A stretch of DNA of 64,000 bases from Gymnothorax reevesii (lineage: Eukaryota > Chordata > Actinopteri > Anguilliformes > Muraenidae), in the NCBI GenBank assembly GCA_029721435.1, contig CM056573.1:95306947-95370946 (forward strand). Direction: 5' to 3'. Below are positions 9,653-20,436 of this stretch, one piece after another; within the stretch, counting starts at the first letter, position 1, and every line of letters begins with the position of its first letter. The translations under genes were made by a program, and so were the position numbers. Below the pieces are notes generated by a model. The model was given only the letters and a program-made list of their open reading frames with translations, was not told the origin of the DNA and searched no databases.

Positions 9653-11544
9653 TGATAATTGCTTAACCTGGCCCCCTAGGGGAGGGGCCAGGTAATTAGG
9701 CAATCAGTTTTGGTTCTCTAATTTTCACAGATACGGTCTCCCAAATAGAACTATCGTTTTGCTTGTGTGTGTATTTGTTTGTGTGTATGCGTGTGCGTGT
9801 GCGCATGTGTGTATGTGCATGCAATAAATGGACTGACAGTTCAATTCCAAGTCTTTTGGTAGGTAAGACTGAGGATGACTGTAAGAATTTTTCCTCCAAC
9901 AATTGTAAATCAAGATATAATGGCAAAGCACTTGGTTTCATATGAGCTAACTATGTTTGTCTGCTGCGCCTGCAAATAGAAGTCTTTTCAGACAAATAAG
10001 TCTTTTCAGACATTAACAATATGATCACGGAATATGTGTGTGCATTCAAGCACAGGTGTGTACATTTATTGAATAAACTCTCTTAAAGTCAACTCAGGCA
10101 GGATTAGGTCTATATTAATTATTATTTGATGAATGAATCTTGGAAAAAATACCCTTCCACAATTATATACCCTCAAGAATTGAACTTTTATTCATATACA
10201 TGCTGTCTGGTTATCATACATTTTGTTGACATGAAATGATTCTATATTAAAAATGCAAAAACATACAAGTCACACTGAGTTTCTTTTGCATGTGGATGAA
10301 TGTTCCCTTGATGATGACATGTATTCTCAGAGTGGAATTACAAGCTACGCTCCAAAGAATATTAATCTTATCTGTAAAAAGCAATTATGAGAAGCTAATT
10401 GTAAACCAACCTCGACGAACGCGACTAATGCTTGGCCTATACAGGAAATTCCAAATGTATTATGCAGAATGCTAGGGGATGACGTGCTGAATTCTTTGAA
10501 TCCTTCGTGGAGCAATGCTCCCATGACCTGGAATTTTATGACAAAGCAGGCTTTCGAAGCAATTTGTCTTTCTACTTAAAATTGATTTTGCCAACCGTTA
10601 CATATTTTCCCTCGGTTCCCAGACTAATGATATGGCCATTTTCATAAACGTGGTCTGCTCTCTCGAAAGTTTAATTGTAGATTTTTTTTTCTATTATGTG
10701 CATTAAATTCAACTGGATGGTAATTTTTGCCCTCTGTTGTAGACTGAGTTTAATTATTTTCTGACTATTCCACACAGTTTTTGTAGCTCTCTTTTTTATA
10801 GAGTATACACTGCATGACACCGTCTCAGTATAGTGGTCTTATATTCACCGGAGAAACGTTTTATCCTTTTTTCATCTCTGCTTTTCCTACTTTGGATGCA
10901 TTACAGGATGAGGCTAAAACATGTTTTTCTGTACATTTAAATTATGCATGTCTCTCTTTCAGTCTTGCTGCAGTGATATAATGGTGATTGTGCGATACAT
11001 TAACATGATTTACGAGCAAACAGACTGACTCTTTGTCTGTCTCTCGGCTTCCGGGGATGCAATAACTTGGGTAGGTAGAACTCTGAGTGAAAGATGTGGG
11101 CTTATGCATGATGTATTCCGCGGTGTCTGGAATGTATACTGACGCCGTGGTTTCAAGGCCAGATGTTTTATTACTCCCCTTGGTGGGATTCTCAAGAGTA
11201 ATAATGGTAGTGGTATTAACAACCAAGCTTAATGGCCATATGGAGCATCTTGTTGTTGTGATGTTTTTTTGCAACGACTTTGATGCTATAAGAGGCAGAA
11301 AGACAATACTCACACAAGAATTAAAAAGTACTGGCAGTAGTCGCATGCAGTGCTGTTAAATGAATGTGACTTGAGATTGAGTCATATGTACATTGCATAT
11401 GACCACCAATCCAAATTCAATGATTCTTTCTCAAAGGTTTTGGGACTCTTCATTATTTTTTGGACATTTGTAACATTTTTGTAACAATTACCATTCAGTC
11501 TGCTAAAATCAGTCAGAGCCCCTTGTATTTGACTTCATGATTTT
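8893..11544. other. Unassigned 2.65-kb stretch
   Basis: No gene that I can recognise. It contains a CA microsatellite (9612-9649) and a TG/CG-rich tract at about 9765-9830. A 134-codon minus-strand frame at 10942-11346 begins with a hydrophobic stretch but has no recognisable domain and no splice context that I trust. Confidence 0.4.
9612..9649. repeat. CA dinucleotide microsatellite
   Basis: About 19 uninterrupted AC/CA units. Confidence 0.95.
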
Positions 11545-11598
11545 AAAGGGATAGTTCACTTTTTTGAAGTGGGGTTGTATGAGCTTCAAATTGCCACT
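11545..11598. repeat. Fragment of a common fish repeat
   Basis: Contains AAAGGGATAGTTCACTTTTT, a terminal sequence seen repeatedly in teleost non-autonomous DNA repeats. It abuts the truncated end of Gypsy copy 2 at about 11599. Its identity as a transposon end is from general knowledge of fish repeats, not from a second copy here. Confidence 0.4.
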
Positions 11599-11716
11599 GC
11601 TTTTGTTGTCAGGAACTGGAAAGTCCATGATGGCTTGGACTTTAGCATTTATGAGTGCCACCTTACCCTGGCCTATGACGTAGCCAAGGTAGGAGACAGT
11701 AGCACAACCAAAGTCA
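11599..11716 (-). pseudogene. RT/RNase H connection of Gypsy copy 2, distal fragment
   Basis: The minus strand encodes FGCATVSYLGYVIGQGKVAL and then AKVQAIMDFPVPDNK. This is the segment following the YIDD palm in Gypsy RTs (YLG-hydrophobic-hydrophobic, then AKV-x-AI-x-x-FP-x-P). It is the direct continuation of 15571-15937 on the other side of the L2 insertion. Similarity stops at about 11599. Confidence 0.82.
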
Positions 11717-12184
11717 GTTAGTGCATTTGGCGGTTGCAGAAGCGAGCTACAGACTCCTCCTAGATCAGGCTAAGTTTCAGTGGTTTTCTTGACTAACAGT
11801 ACTTGTGGCTACGTTCGCGTTTCTGTTGTTCGTGCTGCAAATTACCTATTCAGCTTAGTTTCGATTCCATTCGCGGGCGATCAGCTGTTTTCGCATAGTA
11901 ATTAGCAAGCCTTTTAAGCACTGCGTCGAGCGACTTTATTAGACCAGCTGTCTGTCTGTGTGCTTAGTTAGTGCATTCGGCGGTTGCAGAAGCGAGCTAC
12001 AGACTCCTCCTAGATCAGGCTAAGTTTCAGTGGTTTTCTTTACTAACAGTACTTGTGGCTACGTTCGCGTTTCTGTTGTTGTTGCTGCGAATTACCTAAT
12101 CAGCTTAGTTTCGATTCCACTTGCGGGCGATCAGCTGTTTTCGCATAGTAATTAGCAAGTCTTTTAAGCACTGCGTCGAGCGAC
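11717..12184 (+). repeat. Tandem 5' UTR monomers of the L2 element
   Basis: Two tandem units begin at 11717 and 11967 with GTTAGTGCAT. The period is 250 bp, the second unit is shortened at its 3' end, and they differ by only a few substitutions. Tandem 5' monomers often carry the internal promoter of LINEs. Promoter function is inferred. Confidence 0.8.
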
Positions 12185-12229
12185 GCTCCCTCTCACTTTG
12201 TCCTAATCTTTCCCGACCCCCAGCTGAGT

Positions 12230-15157
12230 ATGTGCTTTCTTCCCATCCCTGTCTGCTCTCTTTCCCTCAGGAGGCGATCCTACCGCCGGGGCCGCCCTCA
12301 TCACCGCTGCCCCACCAACCTGATCTACCCCTCCTCCACCTCCGCCAGCAACTTCACAGTTGCCGCTGGTCTCTGGAACTGCCAGTCTGCTGTCCGGAAG
12401 GCTGAGTTCATCTGTGCCTATGCCTCCCTCCAGTCCCTCGACTTCCTTGCGTTGACAGAGATGTGGATCACCCCAGACAACACAACAACGCCGACGGCCC
12501 TCTCCACCTACTTCTCCTTCTCCCACACCCCCCGGCCATCCGGGCGAGGTGGTGGGACTGGTTTGTTAATCTGTCCTACCTGGAAATTTTCTCCTCTTCC
12601 TCTCTCTCACCTTTCTATCTCCTCCTTTGAATTTCATTCTGTCTCCATATCCTCTCCAACTAATCTGTTTATCATTGTTGTGTATCGTCCCCCAGGCCCT
12701 GTTGGATGTTTCTTTGATGAGCTGGACGTTCTGCTCAGCACCTTCCCTGACAACGGCACCCCACTGATTCTCCTGGGAGACTTCAACCTCCACCTTGAGG
12801 CATCTCAGTCTGCCGTCTTTCTTCCTATCCTCCACTCCTTTGGCCTTTCCCTCCTGCCCTCACCCCCAACTCACACAGCTGGAAATCTCCTCGACTTGGT
12901 CCTTCTGCGTAACTGCTCCTCTTCTGATCCCACTGTAACCCCTCTCCACCTGTCTGACCACCACTTCATCTCCTTTTCCCTCCCTCTCCCTTTCTCTCCC
13001 CCCACTCCAACCCCCTATGTTACAGTTTGCCATGACCTCCACTCTCTCTCCCCCTCTGCTCTCGCTTCCAATGTCACTGCTTCCCTCCCTTCCCTTGATT
13101 CCTTCTCTAATCTCCCCACTGAATCTGCTGCCTCCTCTCTACTCTCTGCCCTCTCCTCCTCACTTAACACTCTCTCTCCTCTTGCCTCCAGGCCAGCCAG
13201 ATCATCCCCACCCAGCCCCTGGATGTCAGAAACTCTCCGCTCCAGCAGGAAAAGCCTTCGAGCAGCAGAGAGAAAATGGAAGAAATCCAGGGCCCCGGCA
13301 GACCTGTCCCACTATCAGTCCCTCCTAGCCGAATTTTCCTCTTCAATTACCTCTGCTAAAATTAAATTTTATCGTTCTAAAATCCAGAATTCAATCTCTA
13401 ACCCTCGCCAATTGTTTTCTGTCTTCTCTTCTCTCCTCAGCTCTCCGCCTGTCACACCTGCTACCTCCATCACAGCAGAGGACTTCGCAGCCTTCTTCAA
13501 GGATAAGATTGTGTCCATCTGCAACTCCTTCTACCCCCTTACTCCCCTCTCCCCCTCCCCCGCTGCCCCCTCCCATCTCCTCTCTGCTTTCTCCCCCCTC
13601 TCCTCTTCTGATGTCTCCCAGCTGCTCCTCACTCACCGTCCTACCACTTGTGCTCTCGACCCTATCCCCTCCCCCCTCCTCCAGGCTATCACACCCAACA
13701 TTCTCCCTTTTGTCACCTCCCTTATTAACTCCTCTTTGTGCTCTGGATGCTTTCCCTCTCCATTCAAACAGGCTACCATTTCCCCTCTCCTGAAAAAACC
13801 CTCCCTTGATCCCTCAGTCATTCAGAACTTCCGCCCAGTCTCCCTCCTCCCCTTCCTGTCAAAAACCCTTGAACGTGCTGTTGCTAACCTACTCTCCTCT
13901 TTTCTTGCAGAAAACAACCTCCTGGACCCCCACCAGTCGGGATTCAGAGCTGCCCACTCCACGGAGACCGCACTTGTCTCCGTCAGTGAGGCACTTCACA
14001 CTGCACGCGCCGCCTCCCTCTCGTCCATCCTGATCCTCCTCGACCTCTCTGCCGCATTCAACACTGTCGACCACTCCATCCTCCTCTCTTCCCTGTCTGC
14101 ACTGGGGATCCGTGGTACAGCCCTAATCTGGTTGAAATCGTACCTCTCCGGTCGCTCCTACTAGGTTGCCTGGGCCAGTGAAGTATCAACACCCCGCTCA
14201 CTTATCACAGGCGTCCCCCGAGGCTCAGTTCTTGGTCCACTCCTCTTTTCTCTTTATCTCCAGTCTCTCGGTCCTGTCATTTCTGCTCATGGTTTATCAT
14301 ATCACTTTTATGCTGATGACACTCAACTTTTTCTCTCTTTTCCCCCTGATGCCCAGGTCTCCGCCCGCATCTCCGCCTGCCTACAAGACATCCGGAGCTG
14401 GATGGACAACCATCACCTGAAGCTCAACCCAACCAAGACGGAGATGATCTACATCCCTGCTCCATCCTCCCCTCTCCTGGACCTGACCATCACCCTGGGG
14501 GATACCACCATCTCCCCCTCGCGGAGTGTGAAGAACCTTGGGGTCCTGTTTGACGACAGGCTCTCCTCTGCTGTGAACATTGCTGCAGTGACCCGGACCT
14601 GCAGGTTCTTCCTCCACAACATCCGTAGAATCCGGCCCTTCCTCACCAGCTACTCAACGCAGCTCCTAGTCCAAGCACTGATCCTCTCCCGCCTGGACTA
14701 CTGCAACGCCCTCCTCGCCAGCCTCCCAGCATCTGCCATCATACCCCTGCAGCTCATCCAGAACGCTGCAGCTCGTCTGGTCCACAACCTCCCAAGACAC
14801 TCCCACGTCACCACCCTGCTCACAAAGCTCCACTGGCTCCCTGTTGCTGCTCACATCAAATTCAAGACTTTGGTGCTAGCCTATCAGGGAGTCAACAAGA
14901 CCGCTCCAGCCTACATCCAGAGACTGTTCAGACCCTACATCCCTGCCAGAGCACTCCGCTCTGCTACTTCTGGTCACCTGGCTCCTCCCCCTCTCCGCTC
15001 CTCCCCTTCCCGCTCAAGGCTGCTGTCTGTCCTGGCACCTCGTTGGTGGAATGATCTACCTATCGAGGTCAGAATGGCAGAATCCTTGAGCATCTTCAAG
15101 CGCCGCCTGAAAACCCACCTCTTCAGGCTCCACCTTTCCCCTACTCCACTGCCTTGA
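12230..15157 (+). pseudogene. L2 LINE ORF2: apurinic endonuclease plus reverse transcriptase, single nonsense codon
   Basis: One frame of about 975 codons, interrupted only by TAG at 14162-14164 (SY-stop-VAWASEV; CAG to TAG is the simplest cause). Residues about 45-250 form an APE-type endonuclease: WNCQSAVRKA near the start, LTEMW, VYRPPG, LLGDFNLHL and LSDHHFISF. The RT follows: NFRPVSLLPFLSKTLER, HQSGFRAAHSTETA, LDLSAAFNTVDH, GVPRGSVLGPLLFSLYL and the catalytic FYADDTQ. The C-terminal region ends with LDYCNALLASLP, LQLIQNAAARLV and KLHWLPV, typical of L2/CR1-like LINEs. The encoded enzyme would nick DNA and reverse-transcribe its own RNA at the nick. The stop falls within RT, so this copy is inactive unless the stop is read through. 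The start at 12230 is the first ATG of the frame and may be slightly internal. Confidence 0.9.
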
Positions 15158-15570
15158 TTCCTGTCCCTACATCCTTTTGATTTGTTGCACTTAATTCTGT
15201 TTTCCCTACTTCCTGACTGTTACCGCTTGATTTGGTTTCCCTTCATTTTGTTGCACTCTATTTTGTCAGTTTACTTGATTTTCCTGCCCCTTTGTTGCAC
15301 TTGACCTGTTGCCCTTCTATTGCACTTATTTTATTGCTCTTTGTTGCACTTGCCTCTGCACTTAACCTTGCTGCCATTTTGTTCACCTGCACTTGACCTT
15401 GCCTTTTTGTTATTAGTCTAGATGTGTAACAATGAAACGTGTTCTGTCACTTACTGTTAGCACTTTTACTTGTCACCTAGGAGGTCTGCACTTTTGTACT
15501 GTTCTTATGCACTTTTGTATGTCGCTCTGGACAAGAGCATCTGCTAAGTACCTGTAATGTAATGTAATGT

Positions 15571-16223
15571 CACTCTTGTTCAGGTTGACAGTCAGAGTAG
15601 CCTAGGTCAGGTGCTGGAGCAACGTCTCTACATCTTTTAGATGTTCTTCCCAGGAGTCACTCCATCTGATCAGGTCGTCGATGTACGCACCCGTGTGTGG
15701 CAATCCGGCGATTGTAGACTGTATCATCCTTTGGAACGTGGCTGGGGCATTTTTCATGCCAACAGGCAGGACTTCATACTGGTACAACCCAGATGGTGTG
15801 GCAAAACCAGAGATGCTCTTGGCCCTCTCAGTTAAAGGCACACACCAATAACCCTTCAATAAATAAATCTTGGTCAGAAACTTTTCTTGCCCTACTCTAT
15901 CAATACAATCATCCAATCCCAGGTATTGGAAACACATCAGTTTTAGTTACAGCATTGACTTTGTGATAATCTGTACAGAATCTAATACTTCCATCACGTT
16001 TTGGAACTAGCACACAGGGTGAACTCCAATCTTAGTTGGAGGATCTGATAATATCATGTTCTAACATGTACTCAACCTCTTTCTCAGCAATCTTTCTCTT
16101 TTCAGGATTCATCCGATATGGATGCTGTTTTATTGGTTTAACATCACCAACATCAACATCATGAGAAGCTATAGAAACTCTCTTTGGAACATCAGGAAAA
16201 AGATTTTTATATTTCTTGATCAA
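15571..16223 (-). pseudogene. Reverse transcriptase, proximal part, Gypsy copy 2
   Basis: The minus strand begins with the pre-RT segment KQHPYRMNPEKRKIAEKEVE and continues through SPCVLVPKRDGSIRFCTDY (finger/palm). After a frameshift near 15935 it continues to SGLYQYEVLPVGMKNAPATF and the catalytic AYIDDL motif (YxDD). In-frame stops occur near 16030 and after QHLT at about 15602. The frame runs up to the L2 insertion point and resumes at 11716. RT lies downstream of integrase in element orientation, the reverse of the standard Gypsy order. Confidence 0.87.
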
Positions 16224-16280
16224 CCTCTCAAACTGATCTCTCTGTGAGGGTTCTAAGCGCTGGAGTTTAACATCAAGATT

Positions 16281-17503
16281 TTACAACACTTCAGAATTTG
16301 ACAATTTACATGAAAGAACTTCAGCTTTAATACTAGGTTCATCATCTTGAAACTCCCCCTCATCTTCACACGTCTCGACTATAGGAGAATCTGAAGTGAC
16401 AGCTGGAACCCTAGCATTTCTGTCATGATAAGGCTTCAGCATGTTAATGTGACACAATTGCTTTGGCTTTCTCCTATCTGGAGTCTTCACAATGTAATTG
16501 AGATCATTGAGTTTTGTTAGAATTTCATACGGACCATGAAATCTAGCCTGCAATGGATTGGACTGCAAGGGAAACAACACAAGAACCTTGTCTCCTGATT
16601 TAAACTCACGGCTTCTAGCCTTATGATCATACCAAGTTTTCATTTTTCCCTGACTTGATTTCAAGTTCTCTTTGGCTAGGTCACAAGCTGCATGCAATCT
16701 TTCCTTGAACTTGCTAACATAGTCTAACAGACTGATATGCAGTTCTTTCTCTTGCCATTGTTCACTCAACAATAGCAAAGGTCCTCTCACTTCATGGCCA
16801 AACACTAGCTCAAACGGACTGAATCCAGTAGACTCCTGCACTGCTTCTCTAGCTGCAAACAACATCAAATGAGCACATTCATCCCAGTCTTTCTCATGGT
16901 CATAACAATAAGTCCTCATCATTGTCTTGAGAGTGGAATGAAACCGCTCTAAGGCACCCTGACTTTCTGGATGATAGGCACTAGAAAGAATCTGCTTCGC
17001 ACCTAGTTCATACACAACCTGCTGAAACAAACCGGAAATGAAATTGCTACCTTAGTCTGATTGAATTTTCCTGGGAAGGCCAAACAACATGAAGAACTTT
17101 ATCAAAGCCTTCGTGATTGCAGTTGCCTTGATGTTACGTAGAGGTATGGCTTCAGGAAATCTGGTCGATGCACACATGATTGTCAACAAGTACTGATTTC
17201 CAGATCTAGTTTTGGGTATGGACCAACACAATCAACAATGACCTTAGAGAAGGGCTCCCCCAATGCTGGGATAGGCTGCAATGGAGCTACAGGTGGTTCT
17301 AACTGGTGTTTTCCAACTACCTGACAAGTGTGACAGGTTTTGCAAAAGTTGGAAACGTCTTTCCGAAGCCCGGGCCATAAGAAGTGTTCCATGATCTTAT
17401 CAGCAGTCTTGTCAACACTAAGATGGCCTCCTAAAGGTAAACTATGAGCCATTGTTAAGATCTCATTCCTGTAGACCTTCGGAACAACAATTTGCCTAAC
17501 CAC
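16281..17503 (-). pseudogene. Integrase, Gypsy copy 2
   Basis: Contains the H2C2 zinc-binding region (HSLPLGGHLS then CKTCHTCQ), and the DDE core with D in VIVDCVG, a second D in QSD followed by a TAA stop (about 17051-17056), and E in YHPESQGALERFHSTLK. It then has a C-terminal domain with SGDKVLVLFPLQSNPLQARF and GPYEILTKLNDLNYIV, the GPY/F-type module of Gypsy integrases. Inactivating changes are a TGG to TAG change at the start (17504-17506), a 1-nt deletion near 17217 relative to copy 1, and the stop at the second catalytic aspartate. The enzyme would insert the cDNA into host DNA. It sits between protease and RT, which defines the Gmr1-type order. Confidence 0.9.
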
Positions 17504-17506
17504 TGC

Positions 17507-18184
17507 CTAATCTGCATTGGCAGGGATATCAGGAGGGCGCCACTTCCGCATCAACACACCATCCTTGAGATAATACCCAACTGGAACTGCGTCTATTTCT
17601 TTATCAGGAAGGGCTCTCCTCTTTAGTACACAAATTTCAGGATCATTAGTTTGCTCCTCAATCAACCGCTTTCTGGACAGAGACAAGTCTCCAGACACAT
17701 CAGAATCACCAGACCCATCTGGCTGGCTGAACAAAGAACTGATAAAAGTATCTGATAAGTCCTCAAACGGAGAAACCATAGTAGGCCGAACAAAGTCATG
17801 AGGCGAACCACCTGAGTCCTGACTATTCAATGTGCTGGACGGCACCACATCATCTTCTTCTTTAGCCTTCTTGGCCATAGCACGAGTCACTGCACAGGAA
17901 TGATACAGAGATGGGTCTTCATTGCCATCTTCAGTGCTCGGCTGTGAAGTAAGATGTACAGGGGGAACTACATTGCCCCCAGCAAGGTCATTGCCTAGCG
18001 ACAGAGAAACACCCTTGATAGGTAGACTTGACATAAGTCCCGCCTTTACCTGTCCTGTAACTAAATCTGACTTCAAGAATACAGAGCGCAGGGGTACAGA
18101 TACAGTCCTCCCTTCAATACCTTGTACAAGTATGAAATCCCCAGAAGCGGTCTCATCACGTAACTCCAAGGAGTCCATCAACAA
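17507..18184 (-). pseudogene. Protease C-terminal part and protease-integrase linker, Gypsy copy 2
   Basis: Corresponds to residues 475-587 of the copy 1 gag-protease ORF and continues in frame through SSTLNSQDSGGSPHDF into the linker (PFEDLSDTFISSLFSQPDGS). This shows that gag, protease and pol were one open frame in this family. It is terminated by the TAG that replaces tryptophan at 17504-17506. Confidence 0.8.
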
Positions 18185-18468
18185 AAGTGACTGAGAAGCT
18201 TTCAGTGCTCGGCTGTGAAGTAAGATGTACAGGGGGAACTACATTGCCCCGAGCAAGGTCATTGCCTAGCAACAGAGAAACACCCTTGATAGGTAGACTT
18301 GACATAAGTCCCGCCTTTACCTGTCCTGTAACTAAATCTGACTTCAAGAATACAGAGGGCAGGGGTACAGATACAGTCCTCCCTTCAATACCTTGTACAA
18401 GTATGAAATCCCCAGAAGCGGTCTCATCACGTACCTCCAAGGAGTCCATCAACAAAAGTGACTGAGAA
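17928..18468 (-). repeat. 270-bp tandem duplication within the protease region
   Basis: The segment starting TTCAGTGCTCGGCTGTGAAG at about 17930 is repeated immediately at about 18200. Both copies run to GTGACTGAGAAGCT and differ by only a few bases. Copy 1 of the element has a single unit at 3280-3545, so the duplication is private to copy 2. Confidence 0.88.
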
Positions 18469-18481
18469 GCTCCGGTATCCC

Positions 18482-19520
18482 TTAGGATATACTGTATATT
18501 GGGACAGGAGGAGAATGCTCATTCAGAGCCACAAATCCCTCTGACACAAATGGAAGAAATTCCTCCCTCAGAAAGTCAGTAGTATCAGGCTTTTTAGCCC
18601 CACAAGGAGCAGGCAATTTAGCAGATCGGTCATCTACTACAGGGGTTTCTAACCTTGTCTTCACAAAGGCATTTGGTTTGGTATCCTTTTCTTCTTCTTT
18701 CTTAGCTTTAAGGAACCAACAGTTAGTTGTAACATGACCAGATTTCTTGCAATAACTGCAAACTAGACCACTTTTGTCTCTGTCAGCTTTTACACTTTCA
18801 TCAGACCTGTTACTGGATTTCTGAGCACCATCACCAGATTTGTCTTTTTCTTTGGGTGAGAAATCTTGGGTATCACCGATACCTTTTTTCTGAAATTGAA
18901 ACCATCTATTGTTACTGCTAGACTGAAATTTAGACTCATGTGTGAGAACATATTCATCTGCAAATTTAGCAGCTGATTGCAAATTCAGTGCTTTCTTCTC
19001 ATTTAGGTAGGTCTTAATATCATCCTTAACACAGTTCTTGAATTCTTCAACTAACACCATCTCTTTTAGTGAGTTGAAATCATCCTTGACCTCCATAGAA
19101 GTACACAAGCGCTCAAAGCAAACCTTCTTCTCATTAGCAAATTCCACATAAGTCTGATTTTCAGATTTCTTCAGACCTTTGAATTTCTGTCGGAGACCCT
19201 TTCTCTCTTTCTTCCCTCTCAAATTCTCTTTGTTTTTCTCTTTCCTCCCTTTCTTTCTCTCTTTCTTCCCTTTCAATCTCTAGCAGTTTTAATTTAAGTT
19301 CAATTTCTACATTTGGATTTTCCATCGGAAACTGTTCCAGATCTCCTGGTGCAAACACATTTTCATCAATGTAATATTCGACAATCTCTCTAGCCAGTCT
19401 TGCTTTTCGCATGGCTGGTTTTACCTCTGTCAGCTCTAAATGTCTGCATATTTCTAGCAGTTCTGTCTTTTTAAAAGACTTCAAAACCTCTACGGTTGGT
19501 GATGCCAAGAAATCATCCAT
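18482..19520 (-). pseudogene. gag, Gypsy copy 2 (deleted in the coiled coil)
   Basis: Starts MDDFLASPTVEVLKSFKK at 19520, which fixes the family start. The charged coiled coil is shortened and frameshifted near 19190, then the capsid-like region resumes at RQKFKGLKKSENQTYVEFAN. The CCHC knuckle CSYCKKSGHVTTNC is intact. Compared with copy 1, about 100 residues covering the end of the coiled coil and the WLKEHWPLM part of the capsid-like domain are missing. Confidence 0.85.
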
Positions 19521-19531
19521 TGCTGTTGATC

Positions 19532-19532
<1 letters not shown>

Positions 19533-19567
<35 letters not shown>
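19533..19567. repeat. AT dinucleotide microsatellite in Gypsy leader
   Basis: About 16 TA units just upstream of the gag start of copy 2. Copy 1 has only a short TATATA at the matching place, so the tract has expanded. Confidence 0.9.
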
Positions 19568-19569
<2 letters not shown>

Positions 19570-19659
19570 AAAATTCAAAAAACAATTTTACAATTTGAAA
19601 TGTTATATTTTCAATAAATGACTCACACAACGGTCTATCACGGACTTGAGCCCCTAATT

Positions 19660-20162
19660 TGTTATGGCCGCAATTTATTATGGCCCCAATTTGTTATTAC
19701 ATTTATGACAGCAAAGGATGACAGACACAATTTTAAAATTTAAAACAAATTTTATCAAACAAAGACTTTTGACTAATCTACTATGTACTCTACTGACCAA
19801 GATTGATATATACAACAATTAAATATTTACAGTCCCTTTTCTTGGGTTGCTTGGTGATGTTCCCGGTGAGGAAAATGCTCCAACACAGGCAAAAATCCAC
19901 AAAAAGCTACACAGGTCTTGAAAAGAGTGACTGGTCTAGTCAAATGTATCCTTCTGCTTGCAATTTCTCCTTCTACTCCACTCCCTCAATTTTCCTCCTT
20001 ATAAACTCTTTTGCAGCCCCCCTCCCACATTTAGACCTCTTTTTTTTTAATTCACTGGGACTTGTCCCAGACATGCCCAAGACATGCCCAAACCTAGCTC
20101 CAGTCTGGGCTTAACATAATAAAGGTCAATACTGCCATCTAGTGGCTTCTATTCACATTACA
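19660..20162 (-). repeat. 5' LTR of Gypsy copy 2
   Basis: About 503 bp, recognisably the same LTR as 5130-5628 (same CCATCTAGTGGC near the outer end and the same TG/CA termini) but clearly more diverged. It has a small local duplication of TTATGGCC-CAATTT at its inner edge. The outer edge abuts dispersed repeat X at 20163. Confidence 0.85.
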
Positions 20163-20436
20163 ATGATAATGAAATATATGCATTGCTTCCAACCCCTGAG
20201 TAAAGAAAAGTGTAACAAGTCCAGAGTCATGACGCAGGTGTAACTGATAAACCTCCATGCACAAGAACTTCCTTTCCATGTGAGAATCTCTTACACGTGT
20301 TGATTGAGTATTACTGACCTCAGCAGGGGAACGTAATTATACCACTAAAACTTATGCGTGAAATTTGAAAGGTGTGCGTTATTAATGAAAACTGACCACA
20401 CTTGGTAATGTTGAGTTTTTGGAGCTTTTGTAATGG
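20163..20436. repeat. Dispersed repeat X, copy 1 (first part)
   Basis: Matches 34985-35900 in the same orientation (GATAATGAAA-CA-ATGCATTGCTTCC; AACTGATAAACCTCCA-GCAC; TCAGCAGGGGAAC) and 27440-27560 plus 29159-29215 in the opposite orientation. The part beyond the foldback element (21547-21660) belongs to the same repeat. Confidence 0.75.

Larger units (their letters stand above)
11717..15570 (+). mobile_element. L2-clade LINE, nearly full length
   Basis: 3.85-kb non-LTR retrotransposon: duplicated 5' UTR units, one long ORF with endonuclease and RT, a 3' UTR of about 400 bp rich in TTGCAC motifs, and a short tail of GTAAT repeats (about 15553-15570). It is inserted into the RT gene of Gypsy copy 2. 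The 4-bp GTCA at 11713-11716 and 15569-15572 is either a short target duplication or microhomology. ORF architecture and the simple-repeat tail fit the L2/CR1 group. Confidence 0.88.
11599..20162 (-). mobile_element. Gmr1-like Ty3/Gypsy retrotransposon, copy 2, split by an L2 insertion and truncated
   Basis: In minus-strand order: 5' LTR (19660-20162), degraded primer site, gag (19520-18482), protease region with a tandem duplication (18455-17507), integrase (17503-16281), reverse transcriptase (16223-15571), then the L2 LINE (15570-11717), then RT continuing at 11716-11599. The RT frame resumes across the LINE: protein ending LNKSD on one side and DFGCATVSYLGY on the other. The distal part (rest of RT, RNase H, 3' LTR) is missing at about 11599. 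Several stops and frameshifts make it dead. Integrase precedes RT, which is the Gmr1-type arrangement. Confidence 0.87.

Noticed and set aside
9341..9703. 120-codon minus-strand frame with a run of CVCVCV
   Set aside because: The run is the translation of the CA microsatellite. The rest is not protein-like.
10942..11346. 134-codon minus-strand frame with a hydrophobic start, possible secreted protein
   Set aside because: No recognisable domain, no convincing splice sites, and ordinary intergenic composition. It lies next to truncated transposons. Kept only as part of an unassigned stretch.
13391..14074. Several overlapping 60-100-codon frames on both strands
   Set aside because: These are shadow frames of the L2 ORF2, whose sequence is pyrimidine-rich on the plus strand and so leaves other frames open.
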